Positions 16,760-25,700 are shown, counted from the stretch's first letter. The stretch is 64,000 bases of DNA from Brotaphodocola sp003480315 (GCF_964246085.1 NZ_CAXTPD010000002.1); one strand, 5' to 3'. Program-made: numbers and translations. The notes: generated by a model not told the origin, from the letters alone.

Positions 16760-18568
16760 TTATTTCTGGAACAGCGCCTCAAACTCTTCCTGACCGATTT
16801 TTTCTTTCTCGATCAGCAGTGCCGTACAGCTTTCCAGCACATCCCGATGATCCAGGATGATGGCTTTCGCCTTGTCATAGCACTCGTCAATGATACGCTT
16901 TACTTCCTCATCAATGGAAGCCGTCACTTCATCGCTATAGGTACGCACATGGCCGAAATCACGGCCGATAAAGACCTCATCATCATCACTGCCATAGTCG
17001 ATCATGCCAACCTTCTCAGACATGCCGTACTGGGTCACCATAGCACGCGCGATCTTGCTGGCATGCTTGATATCCTGGGAAGCACCGGTCGTCACATCGC
17101 CGAAGATGATCTCTTCCGCGATACGGCCGCCAAGAGATACCATGATATCCTGCAGCATCCTGCCCTTGGTATTAAACATCTCGTCATCGCCCGGAAGCGG
17201 CATGGTGTAGCCTGCCGCACCGACACCGGTCGGGATGATAGATACGGTATGAACCGGGCCGACATCCGGCAGCACATGGAATAAAATTGCATGGCCGGAC
17301 TCGTGGTATGCGGTGATCTTCTTTTCTTTTTCTGAAATGACACGGCTCTTTTTCTCTGCACCGATACCAACCTTAACAAAAGAGCGGTCGATATCCGACT
17401 GGCGGATAAAGCTGCGGTTCTCCCTTGCTGCAAGGATCGCTGCCTCATTCATAAGATTTTCCAGATCTGCTCCGGTGAAGCCGGAGGTTGTTTTAGCCAC
17501 GCGGGCCAGATCTACATCCTCACCTAACGGCTTCTCTTTGGAATGTACCTGAAGGATTTCCACACGGCCCTTCACATCCGGACGGCCTACTGCTACCTTA
17601 CGGTCAAAACGGCCCGGACGCAGAATAGCCGGATCCAGGATATCGACACGGTTGGTCGCAGCCATGACGATGATACCCTCATTCACACCAAAGCCATCCA
17701 TCTCAACGAGAAGCTGGTTTAAAGTCTGCTCACGCTCATCGTGACCGCCGCCCATGCCGGTGCCTCGTCTGCGGGCTACCGCATCGATCTCATCGATAAA
17801 AACAATACACGGCGCTGCCTTCTTGGCATCCTCAAATAAATCGCGGACGCGGGACGCTCCCACACCGACAAACATCTCTACGAAATCAGAACCAGAAATG
17901 GAGAAAAACGGTACGCCTGCCTCACCGGCTACTGCCTTGGCAAGCAGAGTCTTACCAGTTCCCGGAGGTCCTACTAAAATAACGCCCTTCGGAATTCTCG
18001 CTCCCACACTGGTATACTTCTGCGGATTTCTTAAAAAGTCCACCATCTCCTCCAGATCTTCCTTTTCCTCCTGAAGACCTGCCACATTTTTAAAGGTAAC
18101 ATTGCTGGTGTTGGTCATGCGGGCACGGCTCTTGCCAAAGTTCATCATCTTGGCATTGGTTCCGCCGCCGGCACCGGCTCTCATATTCATGATGATCAGC
18201 ATCAGAACGACCGCGCCTACGGAAACAGCCACCGGAAGAATGATGCTCATCCAGTAGCTGGTCTGCGGAACATCGTTCATACTGTAGTCAATGTCCATAT
18301 CCTGAAGCATCTGCTGGGTTTGGTTTACATCGGACACATAGGTTACATAAACCTCTCCCGCGTGATTTGCAAGACGCACCTCACCGGTTGGCGTCTGCTC
18401 ATTCTGGTAAATGATCAGAGAACCCACATCTCCGCTTTCCAGTACCTGTTTGAACTGCTGATAACTCAGTTCGTTCTGTTTTCTGCCCGGCATAAACACC
18501 AGAGCCAGTACGATCAGGAGCAGCGGAAAAAGCAGCCAGCCACCCCGAAAACCATTTTGCTGTTTCAC
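16760..18568 (-). CDS. ftsH: ATP-dependent zinc metalloprotease FtsH
   Basis: FtsH is a membrane-anchored hexameric protease that degrades misfolded membrane proteins and regulators. Two transmembrane helices lie at about 10-27 and 107-128, flanking a small extracytoplasmic domain. The AAA domain has Walker A GPPGTGKT (200-207), Walker B IVFIDEID and the second-region-of-homology arginines. The zinc motif is HESGH at 422-426. The length of 602 residues is usual. The start is GTG, 7 bases after GGAGG. It follows hpt by 12 bp in the conserved tilS-hpt-ftsH order. Confidence 0.98.
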   Translation of the reverse strand: MKQQNGFRGGWLLFPLLLIVLALVFMPGRKQNELSYQQFKQVLESGDVGSLIIYQNEQTPTGEVRLANHAGEVYVTYVSDVNQTQQMLQDMDIDYSMNDVPQTSYWMSIILPVAVSVGAVVLMLIIMNMRAGAGGGTNAKMMNFGKSRARMTNTSNVTFKNVAGLQEEKEDLEEMVDFLRNPQKYTSVGARIPKGVILVGPPGTGKTLLAKAVAGEAGVPFFSISGSDFVEMFVGVGASRVRDLFEDAKKAAPCIVFIDEIDAVARRRGTGMGGGHDEREQTLNQLLVEMDGFGVNEGIIVMAATNRVDILDPAILRPGRFDRKVAVGRPDVKGRVEILQVHSKEKPLGEDVDLARVAKTTSGFTGADLENLMNEAAILAARENRSFIRQSDIDRSFVKVGIGAEKKSRVISEKEKKITAYHESGHAILFHVLPDVGPVHTVSIIPTGVGAAGYTMPLPGDDEMFNTKGRMLQDIMVSLGGRIAEEIIFGDVTTGASQDIKHASKIARAMVTQYGMSEKVGMIDYGSDDDEVFIGRDFGHVRTYSDEVTASIDEEVKRIIDECYDKAKAIILDHRDVLESCTALLIEKEKIGQEEFEALFQK

Positions 18569-18580
18569 TCATCGGCCTCC

Positions 18581-19111
18581 TTACTGGTCAACCTCAACCA
18601 CTCCGATGTACGGAAGGTTGCGGTATTTCTGGGCATAGTCCAGACCGTAGCCTACTACAAACTCATCCGGAATGGTGAAACAGGTATAATCCACCTTGAC
18701 CTGCTTCTTCACACGACGTTCCGGCTTGTCAAGCAGGGTACACAGGTGAATGCTCTTCGGCCCACGCTGCTTTAATACCTCAATCAGGTATGCAAGGGTG
18801 CGGCCGGAATCGATGATATCTTCCACGATCAGGACCTCCTTGTCCGCCAGGGATTCATCCAGATCCTTAACGATGCGGACCACTCCGCTGGACTTGGTGT
18901 CGTCTCCGTAGCTGGAAACAGACATGAAATCCATGGTGACCGGAACTGTGATGCGTTTTGCCAGCTCACAGGTAAAAAATACTCCACCCTTTAAGATACA
19001 GATCAGGTGGATCTGTTTTCCCTCATAATCTTTGCTGATCTGCTCTGCTACTTCACTGATTCGCTTGTTTACGTCTTCTTCCGGCAACAATACTCTGATC
19101 TTATCTTCCAT
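18581..19111 (-). CDS. hpt: Hypoxanthine phosphoribosyltransferase
   Basis: This cytosolic purine-salvage enzyme (176 residues) converts hypoxanthine or guanine plus PRPP to IMP or GMP. The PRPP-binding signature VLIVEDIIDSGRTL is intact, followed by the base-binding region (DEFVVGYGLDY). Its first codons overlap the 3' end of tilS by 11 bp, so the two are translationally coupled. tilS-hpt-ftsH is the same order as in Bacillus. Confidence 0.97.
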   Translation of the reverse strand: MEDKIRVLLPEEDVNKRISEVAEQISKDYEGKQIHLICILKGGVFFTCELAKRITVPVTMDFMSVSSYGDDTKSSGVVRIVKDLDESLADKEVLIVEDIIDSGRTLAYLIEVLKQRGPKSIHLCTLLDKPERRVKKQVKVDYTCFTIPDEFVVGYGLDYAQKYRNLPYIGVVEVDQ

Positions 19112-20510
19112 AATCTTTTCCTCCGTCGCAGGTTACCTGCAATATGTTTTCTGTATGTTCTTCTATCTTATAGTATTCGCTGATCCGAAAGCCCACTACC
19201 CACAACACATGACTGCCTTCTGCCAGAAGCAGAATCTGCTCCCTTTTTTCTTTCGGGATTTTCTCATCGATCATGTAACGGGCAATGGTCTTGCTCCCTC
19301 CGGACGGCAGGATCAGGTAATCTCCCGTCCGTCTGGTCCTCACAGACAGCGTACCTTTAATTTTATCATAGTCAAACCATTTCGTATACTGGTTTTTGGG
19401 AATTTCCTGATCTTTTTGACGAGAAAAAACCGTCATATGAAGCTCCGGAACTGTCTGGCGGCCGTGGATTTCCCCATCTGCTCCGCTTTCTGTCTTCACG
19501 GACACTTCCCGTTCCGTCTTTCGCACGATTTCCAGCGTTTCATATCCGGTCCGCGCCATAAGTCCGCCCGGGAGATCCAGACGACTTCCCACCGGTTTGC
19601 CTGCCAGTTCCGCGATTGCCGTGAAATGGCGGCTGCCGATGTCTTTCCAGCCCGGATGCAGCTGGTCCAGCATATGACGGATCAGATAGGTTTTCAGAAT
19701 TTCCGGCTGTCTTGCAAATGCCGTAAGGGGAATGGCCGCAAGATCTTCCTCTCGCCCACAGACTGCTTCCTGCCATATTTCCTCTGCCTGTTGACGCAGA
19801 TAAGCATCTGCCTGCCCGATAATCTGCCCTGCCTGGAGAATGTGCTCCTCTGCCTGCTCATTTACCGCTGTTTTTAAAAGCGGAAGCACCTGGCTGCGAA
19901 TCCGGTTCCTGGTATAATCCGGCGACTGGTTGGTACTGTCCTCACACCAGCTGATATGCCCTGCCTCCAGATATGCCCTTATTTCCTCACGCCCCACGCA
20001 GAGCAGCGGGCGAATACGGCGCCCCTGCACCGGCCGGATCCCGGAAAGACCGGTAAGGCCGCTTCCACGCAGAAGATGATGCAGGATTGTTTCGGCATTG
20101 TCATCCCGGTGATGAGCCAGGGCAATTTTGACCCGGCTGCCCGCCGGTAATTCCTGTTCCCATTTTCCGGCCTCTTTCTCCAGCACCTGATAACGCAGAA
20201 TCCTTCCTGCTTCCTCTTCCGAAAGACCATGCTCCGCTGCATAGGCCGGGACATGGCAATAAGCCACACACAGCGGTACAGAAAGGCTTTCACACAGTTT
20301 TTGCGCAAAAGCCTCATCCCGGTCTGCCTCTGCCCCGCGGATGCCGTGATGAACATGGACCGCACGAAGCAAGAATTCCGGCGTTGCCAGCTGTTTTAAT
20401 ACCGTCAGCAGGCACACGGAATCCGCCCCGCCGGAAAGCGCCACGATCACTGCATCCCCCGGAGCGGTCATCTCATGTTCCCGCATATAATCTCTTACTT
20501 TCTTTAACAT
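19101..20510 (-). CDS. tilS: tRNA(Ile)-lysidine synthetase TilS
   Basis: TilS ligates lysine to C34 of tRNA-Ile(CAU), changing its decoding to AUA, and is normally essential. The N-type ATP pyrophosphatase motif SGGADS lies at residues 26-31 of 469. The N-terminal domain (about 1-215) has the conserved HHRDDNAET segment and the C-terminal domain has the RTGDY...KTIARYMIDEKIP lysine/tRNA-binding features. It overlaps hpt by 11 bp. About 150 bp separate it from the upstream spoIIE-like gene; no obvious promoter was recognised there. Confidence 0.95.
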   Translation of the reverse strand: MLKKVRDYMREHEMTAPGDAVIVALSGGADSVCLLTVLKQLATPEFLLRAVHVHHGIRGAEADRDEAFAQKLCESLSVPLCVAYCHVPAYAAEHGLSEEEAGRILRYQVLEKEAGKWEQELPAGSRVKIALAHHRDDNAETILHHLLRGSGLTGLSGIRPVQGRRIRPLLCVGREEIRAYLEAGHISWCEDSTNQSPDYTRNRIRSQVLPLLKTAVNEQAEEHILQAGQIIGQADAYLRQQAEEIWQEAVCGREEDLAAIPLTAFARQPEILKTYLIRHMLDQLHPGWKDIGSRHFTAIAELAGKPVGSRLDLPGGLMARTGYETLEIVRKTEREVSVKTESGADGEIHGRQTVPELHMTVFSRQKDQEIPKNQYTKWFDYDKIKGTLSVRTRRTGDYLILPSGGSKTIARYMIDEKIPKEKREQILLLAEGSHVLWVVGFRISEYYKIEEHTENILQVTCDGGKDYGR

Positions 20511-20659
20511 GTTATCCTACCCGTAAAAACAATTCTGTTTTTTCTGTCACCAATTACACTATACCCGCAATTTTACTCCTGTGCAACCTGTGTTTTTCTC
20601 GTTACAGCGCTCACAGGGCAAAGGCATCTATGGTTTTTGCAATCCTCCGTCTGACCGCC

Positions 20660-22066
20660 TTAACGCTTCCAGATCCCTGCTGCCAGCACGGTCATATCAT
20701 CCTGCATGCCGCCGTTCTGGCATGCAAACCGCAGGATCCGCTCTGCCATATCCTGAGGTGTTTTCACCGGCATGGACTCCAGGTATTCTTTCAGGCTCTG
20801 CTCCTTATCCAGACCCGGGCAGGCATCCAGTACCCCATCCGTTATCATAATGATCTGGTCATTATCCCAGAGCTTGCGCGACAGAAGCGCCGGCTCTGCC
20901 TGGGATAGCACACCTGCCGGCAGATTGCCTGCATCCAGTATCTCTGCCTGCCCGTTGCTGAGCACAAAGGTTGCCACAGCTCCCATCTTCATTGCTTCCA
21001 GCACACCGCTGCAAAGATCCACACAACAAAGATCCAGCGTAGCCGGATGCTGTTCAGTCCCGGTCAGCATCAGGATGGTATTTACCATCTTCAGGGCTGA
21101 ACGGGCAGAAAAGCCAGTCTCCAAAAGCTGCTGCAAAAGCTCGATTACCTTCCGGCTTTCCTGGTCTGCGGCCGCTCCGCTTCCCATGCCATCTGAAAGA
21201 CTCATGATCACCTGTCCCGGCAGACTCCCCGAATATGTATAATTATCTCCGGATATCCCGGTTCCATTCTTTGACATACGCGCAACCCCGTACATCATCC
21301 GGTATGCTCCCGGCTCAAGGAAACGTACCACCCCGGGCTGCTTTGTGATAAGAGCCCTTGTGTCCGGCGGCGCATACCACCCTCTGCCGCCCACAGCCTG
21401 TCCAAACAGCGTCGCAGCATCCTTTGCCGTCATGCAGCGCCCACCTAATGCATGCATGGTCACATAGGCCTCCCGATAGCACTTCTCATGCTCCAAAAGC
21501 AGCATGTTATCTACCGCGATCTGATGCAGGCGGAACAGACGGCGCACCGCATCCTCTTTCTGATCCGTAATATCGGCAGCCCGGCTCATCTGCCCCGCAA
21601 ACTCCTCCAGCATCACCGCCAGCTCCCGGAACTGTACCATGACCGTATCCCGGCTTTCCAGGAATCGGTTCTTCCACTCCAGATTCATGGTGGCACGCCC
21701 GAGATTCCGGTTCAGCTGTGCGAGATACTCTTCCTTGTTCCGGCACGCCTCCAGAAACAGCCGGGGCATGTCCTCATATTCCACTCTGCCCTTCTGCTCA
21801 AAGGAACGAAGCAGATAATACAGATAATAGCTATCCTCCTTATCTGCATCGCAATACAGATTGCAGCGGCTGCACTGCCCGCAGACGACCGCCGCTGCTG
21901 TCTGCATGGCCGCCAGGGCATCCGCCCGGGTCAGCCCGCGTTCTTCTTCCATCCGGTCATTGCACGCCCGGGCCAGCTCACACAGTGATCTGGCCATCTC
22001 ATTTAATCTTTCTGCCGTATAAATATTAACATCAGCCATATCCCGGCGACGATTTCGCTTCCACAC
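20660..22066 (-). CDS. spoIIE: SpoIIE-type PP2C phosphatase lacking the membrane domain
   Basis: SpoIIE dephosphorylates the anti-anti-sigma factor SpoIIAA and so activates sigmaF in the forespore. Here 468 residues correspond to the regulatory region plus the C-terminal PP2C domain. Metal-binding motifs are present: SLSDGMGSG, ITDGVLD and QDDMTVLAAG. The Cys-rich motif CGQCSRCNLYC typical of SpoIIE lies near residue 55. The ten N-terminal transmembrane helices of Bacillus SpoIIE are absent, and the upstream divIC-like gene leaves no room for them. The GTG start at 22066 sits 7 bases after AGGAGGGG. Its position between divIC and tilS is the classic spoIIE locus. Confidence 0.85.
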   Translation of the reverse strand: MWKRNRRRDMADVNIYTAERLNEMARSLCELARACNDRMEEERGLTRADALAAMQTAAAVVCGQCSRCNLYCDADKEDSYYLYYLLRSFEQKGRVEYEDMPRLFLEACRNKEEYLAQLNRNLGRATMNLEWKNRFLESRDTVMVQFRELAVMLEEFAGQMSRAADITDQKEDAVRRLFRLHQIAVDNMLLLEHEKCYREAYVTMHALGGRCMTAKDAATLFGQAVGGRGWYAPPDTRALITKQPGVVRFLEPGAYRMMYGVARMSKNGTGISGDNYTYSGSLPGQVIMSLSDGMGSGAAADQESRKVIELLQQLLETGFSARSALKMVNTILMLTGTEQHPATLDLCCVDLCSGVLEAMKMGAVATFVLSNGQAEILDAGNLPAGVLSQAEPALLSRKLWDNDQIIMITDGVLDACPGLDKEQSLKEYLESMPVKTPQDMAERILRFACQNGGMQDDMTVLAAGIWKR

Positions 22067-22142
22067 AAAAAATCCCCTCCTGAACCACAATATATGCGGC
22101 AGGAAAGGATCCTATGTCTGTTACTTCCAGTCTCGTATGATT

Positions 22143-22478
22143 TTAGTGATCTTTCGGTCTTGGTTTGAGCAGAACCTCATCCGGCTTTACCAATCCCAGC
22201 TTCTGCTTGGCCACTTCCTCGATGTACTGCTTGGTCTGAACATAGACCCTGCGTTCTTCCAGCTCTGCGGCCCGTTTCTGTTCATTTTCCACCTGGCGGG
22301 TCAGTGATTCTTCCTTGGCCTGGTATTCCATCACCTTTTTCTCCATGGAGTGATTCTTAATGTTGACCACCAGTGCCAGGCTGAGTACCACCACGGTAAT
22401 GCCAATGATGGCCAGGCGGTTGCTCCAGCCTTCCCGGCGCTTTCTGCGCCCTGTTCCCCGCGTCTTCATGTTTCTCAC
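22143..22478 (-). CDS. divIC: Septum formation initiator, DivIC/FtsB family
   Basis: This small bitopic division protein (111 residues) would act with FtsL and DivIB in the septal complex. A basic N terminus is followed by one transmembrane helix at about 21-42 and a coiled coil at about 45-85 (KEESLTRQVENEQKRAAELEE). A short C-terminal domain ends KQKLGLVKPDEV, typical of the family. Position between yabQ and spoIIE matches Bacillus divIC. The gap to spoIIE is 76 bp. Confidence 0.92.
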   Translation of the reverse strand: MRNMKTRGTGRRKRREGWSNRLAIIGITVVVLSLALVVNIKNHSMEKKVMEYQAKEESLTRQVENEQKRAAELEERRVYVQTKQYIEEVAKQKLGLVKPDEVLLKPRPKDH

Positions 22479-22517
22479 CAGCTTCTTGTTACCCTGACTT
22501 TCTAAATAAATCTTATG

Positions 22518-22847
22518 TTACCTGTGTAATTTCATTCTAATGCATCGAAGCACCATTTTCAAGACCTTTCGCAAATTTCTGCTGATGATACGGTCATAAG
22601 CCAGCATGGAGAGAAAAATACTTCCGATCATATAAAAACGCAGAGCTCCGTCATTCTCCCGGTACAAAAACAGGAAGGTAAAAAAGCCGGACCAGATCCA
22701 GTAACAAAAATCCTCAACTCCCACCGCCAGACTCCCATGTGGGATCAGCATCCGCAGAAAGCGCAGGATGTCGTATACCGCCATCAGAATTGCTCCCACG
22801 GCAATTCCATGCAGCAGCAGCCGGGCCTCCCGGCACACCGCCGCCAT
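22518..22847 (-). CDS. yabQ: Spore cortex biosynthesis protein YabQ
   Basis: YabQ is a mother-cell membrane protein needed for spore cortex formation. The 109-residue protein has a hydrophobic N-terminal segment (LLLHGIAVGAILMAVYDILR), a second around VEDFCYWIWSGFFTFLF and a third near the middle, then a basic C terminus. Its ATG overlaps the yabP stop codon (ATGA at 22844-22847), showing coupling. Sporulation-specific expression by sigmaE is known in Bacillus and inferred here. Confidence 0.88.
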   Translation of the reverse strand: MAAVCREARLLLHGIAVGAILMAVYDILRFLRMLIPHGSLAVGVEDFCYWIWSGFFTFLFLYRENDGALRFYMIGSIFLSMLAYDRIISRNLRKVLKMVLRCIRMKLHR

Positions 22848-23131
22848 CAGCCAAAGAGCCGGGCCAGGATGGACTGCCCGGTTTTCCGGTATGCTTCGTT
22901 GGAAGAATAGGCCAGACTGTCCACCTGCCCTTCCACCTCCAGTTCTCCCTTTTCCACGGTAAGCCGGCTGACATGGAGGTCTTTTCCCTTAATCGTCAGA
23001 AGCCCCATATCCGTATCCATCACCACCTGGTTTTCGTCAAAGGACACCACTTCCCGCACTCCGGTCAGACTCGCAGCATTGCGGTTCTCCAGCCGGCAGG
23101 CATGGTCCCGGATCCCGGTTCTTTCTTCCAC
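22847..23131 (-). CDS. yabP: Sporulation protein YabP
   Basis: YabP works with YabQ in cortex assembly and outer-forespore-membrane biology. The 94-residue protein contains the family core of short beta strands (VVSFDENQVVMDTDMGLLTI, KGKDLHVSRLTVEKGELEVEG). The start is GTG at 23131, 7 bases after GGGGAGG. That ribosome-binding site is the 3' arm of a hairpin that itself looks like a terminator, placed between the housekeeping rqcP gene and the sporulation genes. It overlaps yabQ by 1 bp. Confidence 0.9.
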   Translation of the reverse strand: MEERTGIRDHACRLENRNAASLTGVREVVSFDENQVVMDTDMGLLTIKGKDLHVSRLTVEKGELEVEGQVDSLAYSSNEAYRKTGQSILARLFG

Positions 23132-23178
23132 AAAAAAACCTCCCCACCTGAACTCATGGTTCAGTATATGGGAAGGTT
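23132..23178 (-). terminator. Intrinsic terminator or attenuator between rqcP and yabP
   Basis: On the minus strand AACCTTCCC (23178-23170) pairs with GGGGAGGTT (23145-23137), with one G-U pair. An inner CTGAAC/GTTCAG stem lies inside, followed by seven Ts. The 3' arm is also the yabP Shine-Dalgarno and the T-run is the spacer before the GTG start. It can end the hup-rqcP transcript and also hide the yabP ribosome-binding site in read-through RNA. Confidence 0.82.
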
Positions 23179-23208
23179 TTGCTGTTTATGAAAGTAATGA
23201 CAGAAAGA

Positions 23209-23448
23209 TCAGAGGTAGCGGTAGAGTTCCTTTGCATCTTCCTTGCGGACGGTTTCCTGCACATCCAAAACCTCTACCTTCACGGAAGAAGTACCAAACT
23301 GAATCTCAATGATGTCCCCTGCCTTCACGTTCACCGAAGCTTTGGCGGGGCGGTCATTAACCAGGACCCTTCCGGCATCGCAGGCTTCATTCGCGACAGT
23401 TCTTCGCTTAATCAAACGGGATACTTTCAGGTATTTATCTAATCTCAT
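23209..23448 (-). CDS. rqcP: S4-domain RNA-binding protein RqcP/YabO
   Basis: The 79-residue protein is a single S4 RNA-binding fold (MRLDKYLKVSRLIKRRT at the start). The family member in Bacillus, RqcP (YabO), binds stalled 50S subunits and supports alanine tailing by RqcH in ribosome quality control. Position after hup and before yabP matches that locus. Its ATG is 3 bp after the hup stop codon with no good ribosome-binding site, so it is probably translated by coupling to hup. Confidence 0.92.
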   Translation of the reverse strand: MRLDKYLKVSRLIKRRTVANEACDAGRVLVNDRPAKASVNVKAGDIIEIQFGTSSVKVEVLDVQETVRKEDAKELYRYL

Positions 23449-23451
23449 AAA

Positions 23452-23727
23452 TTAAGCGTTTACAAGATCCTTTAATGCCTTACCAGCTTTGAATTTCGGA
23501 GTCTTGGAAGCCTCGATGACCATGGTCTCGCCGGTTCTCGGGTTGCGTCCCTCTCTTGCTGCTCTCTCAGATACCTCGAAAGTACCAAAGCCTACTAACT
23601 GAATTTTATCGCCTGCCTTCAGAGCCTCTGCAACTACATCGGTAAATGCCTTTACTGCTGCCTCTGCATCTTTTTTGGAAAGGCCTGCCTGCTCAGCTAC
23701 TGCTGCTACTAATTCTGTCTTGTTCAT
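23452..23727 (-). CDS. hup: HU-family DNA-binding protein
   Basis: HU is a dimeric nucleoid protein that bends DNA without strong sequence preference. The 91-residue protein has the N-terminal helical body (MNKTELVAAVAEQAGLSKKD) and the DNA-binding arm with GRNPRTGETMVIEASKTPKF, intact at the intercalating proline. An AGGAGG site lies 8 bases before the ATG. The promoter overlaps the end of the upstream GlgX-like gene. It leads an operon with rqcP. Confidence 0.97.
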   Translation of the reverse strand: MNKTELVAAVAEQAGLSKKDAEAAVKAFTDVVAEALKAGDKIQLVGFGTFEVSERAAREGRNPRTGETMVIEASKTPKFKAGKALKDLVNA

Positions 23728-23795
23728 TATTAATTCCTCCTAAATGCGATAGCGACCGGAAAGGCCACTTTTCAGTATTTCATTTTGCCCTTTCA

Positions 23796-23824
23796 TTTAT
23801 ATCTGTTTTGCTAGTCTTTGTCAA
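23796..23824 (-). promoter_or_regulatory. sigmaA promoter of hup-rqcP
   Basis: On the minus strand, TTGACA (23824-23819) and TATAAA (23801-23796) are separated by 17 bp. The -35 lies within the last codons of the upstream GlgX-like gene. Confidence 0.82.
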
Positions 23825-25700
23825 GGTTTTTCGCCTTTTTCTTTCCCTGAAACACGAGAACGGAACGGGACGGCACCATATAATTCTTCTGGTTTAAAAT
23901 CTGGCGTTCCTGTCCCTCCTCATAATAACCTCCCGCCGCGCTGTCACTGGTGTCAAAAGCAAGCGACCACACCAGATTTTTCGGAAGATTTGGCAGTGCA
24001 AAGCTGTGCGGCTCCCAGTGCATGTTGAAAATCACGAAAAAGAAATCATCGTTTTCGCCATTCGGCTTCTTCGCATAAGTACCGCAGTAGAGAATGCCGA
24101 TCTGACGTCGGAAATTTTCAAATTCCGGCTGCCAGGCATTGACACCATGGTAAGAAATATCCGGATGTCCGCAGGCCAGATAATCCATGACTCTCGGCTC
24201 CTGCTCCATATGAAAGACCGGATGTGCCTTGCGGAACGCGATGACATGCTTTACAAAATCCAGAAGTGCCTGATCCCATTTATTAAGATTCCAGTTCAGC
24301 CAGGATATCTCATTATCCTGACAGTAAGCGTTATTGTTGCCATTCTGGGAATTTTCGAATTCATCACCTGCCAGAAGCACCGGTGTTCCCTGACTTAAGA
24401 AAAGCAGAAGCATGGCATTGCGAAGCTGCCTTGATCGGAGCTCCTGAATCTTTTTCTTGCGGACATGGCCTTCCGCTCCGCAGTTCCAGGAATAATTGTA
24501 ATCACTGCCATCCCGGTTATTTTCACCATTGGCCTCATTGTGTTTCTGATCATAAGAAACCATATCCATCATGGTAAAGCCATTGGTGCCTGCCATAAAG
24601 TTCAGTACGCCGGTCTCCGCCGGATTGCGGCGGTTACGGTAGATCAGGCTGCTCATCTGTTCCTCATCACCCTTTAATGCACGGCGCATATCGATCAGAA
24701 AACCGTCATTGTATTCGCCCAGATGCTTTTTCTCTCCGGCAGCCGGTTTCTCCGCCTCCCAGGACAATGCCCAGAGCTTGGTGTCTGCCAGATAAGGGTC
24801 CTTAGCCAGCAGGACAGTCGGCGCATAACCAGTCAGATGAATGCCGTCCACATGATATTCCCTCACCCAGAAACGCACAGTCTCCAGAACAAACTCCGGC
24901 ACTTCCTTTCCGGAGAAATAAAGCTCCGGCACCACCTCCAGACCGGCCTTGTGAAGCTCACGAACCATATATTTGAATTCTGTCACCGGATTTGTGCCCG
25001 GATCCGCATAGGAGGCCTTTGGCGCAAACATGCCGGCTTTTGCGTAACCCCAGTAGTTCAGACGGCCCGTAGGTTCACTCGTTCCATAGGGATTGCCCTC
25101 TACATTCTCCGGCATCATGACTTCCTGAAATTCCACCGGCGGCAAAAGCTCCAGGGTAGTGATTCCCAGCTCTTTGAAGTAAGGAATCTTGTCCACCACT
25201 CCCCGGAAGGTTCCCCGGTGTTCTGTCCCGGAAGACGCATGCTTTGTCAGCCCCCGCACATGAGCCCGGTACACAATGCAATCCTCATATGGAATATGAA
25301 GCGGCCTGTCCCCCTGCCAGTCAAATTCCGGCTCCGCCACCGGTGACAAAAGAAGCCGTTTCGCATGACTTAACCTGCCCCAGCGTTCCCGGCCCGCAAA
25401 GGAACGGCCATAGGGATCGGAAAACCGTTTACCGTCTGCCTCAAAAGCATAGTACAGGTCATCAAACGCTCCGTTTAACGTCATAGACCAGACATGGCCG
25501 GTCTTTCCTTCTTCCGGAAACGGAATGTTGCGCACCTCGCGAAACCTTGCTTCTTTTCCATTTTTGTCTTCTTTCACAAATAAAAGCAGGCTGCAAGCCT
25601 TCGCTGCAGCCACTGCTGATACATGGATCCCCCCATCTGTCCGTGTGAGGCCCATTGGATACACCCTGCTGTCATTTACATCAATCTGATACTGTTCCAA
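23811..25700 (-). CDS. GlgX-like GH13 protein with all catalytic carboxylates replaced
   Basis: The 629-residue protein has the fold signature of glycogen-debranching enzymes: an N-terminal CBM48-like domain (about 10-120), a barrel, and nearly unchanged GlgX segments such as KHNEANGENNRDG, SQGTPVLLAGDEF and GNNNAYCQDNEISWL. At the catalytic positions the nucleophile Asp of GFRFD is Thr290 (GIHLT), the acid/base Glu of IAEPWD is Leu312 (WALSWE), and the third Asp of TAHDGF is Asn373 (AGTNGF). The DVVxNH motif is also lost (ELYFSG, 259-264). The frame is intact over the full length, so this is not a decaying gene. A glucan-binding or regulatory role is inferred; hydrolysis by the GH13 mechanism is not expected. 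Confidence 0.88.
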   Translation of the reverse strand: MEQYQIDVNDSRVYPMGLTRTDGGIHVSAVAAAKACSLLLFVKEDKNGKEARFREVRNIPFPEEGKTGHVWSMTLNGAFDDLYYAFEADGKRFSDPYGRSFAGRERWGRLSHAKRLLLSPVAEPEFDWQGDRPLHIPYEDCIVYRAHVRGLTKHASSGTEHRGTFRGVVDKIPYFKELGITTLELLPPVEFQEVMMPENVEGNPYGTSEPTGRLNYWGYAKAGMFAPKASYADPGTNPVTEFKYMVRELHKAGLEVVPELYFSGKEVPEFVLETVRFWVREYHVDGIHLTGYAPTVLLAKDPYLADTKLWALSWEAEKPAAGEKKHLGEYNDGFLIDMRRALKGDEEQMSSLIYRNRRNPAETGVLNFMAGTNGFTMMDMVSYDQKHNEANGENNRDGSDYNYSWNCGAEGHVRKKKIQELRSRQLRNAMLLLFLSQGTPVLLAGDEFENSQNGNNNAYCQDNEISWLNWNLNKWDQALLDFVKHVIAFRKAHPVFHMEQEPRVMDYLACGHPDISYHGVNAWQPEFENFRRQIGILYCGTYAKKPNGENDDFFFVIFNMHWEPHSFALPNLPKNLVWSLAFDTSDSAAGGYYEEGQERQILNQKNYMVPSRSVLVFQGKKKAKNLDKD

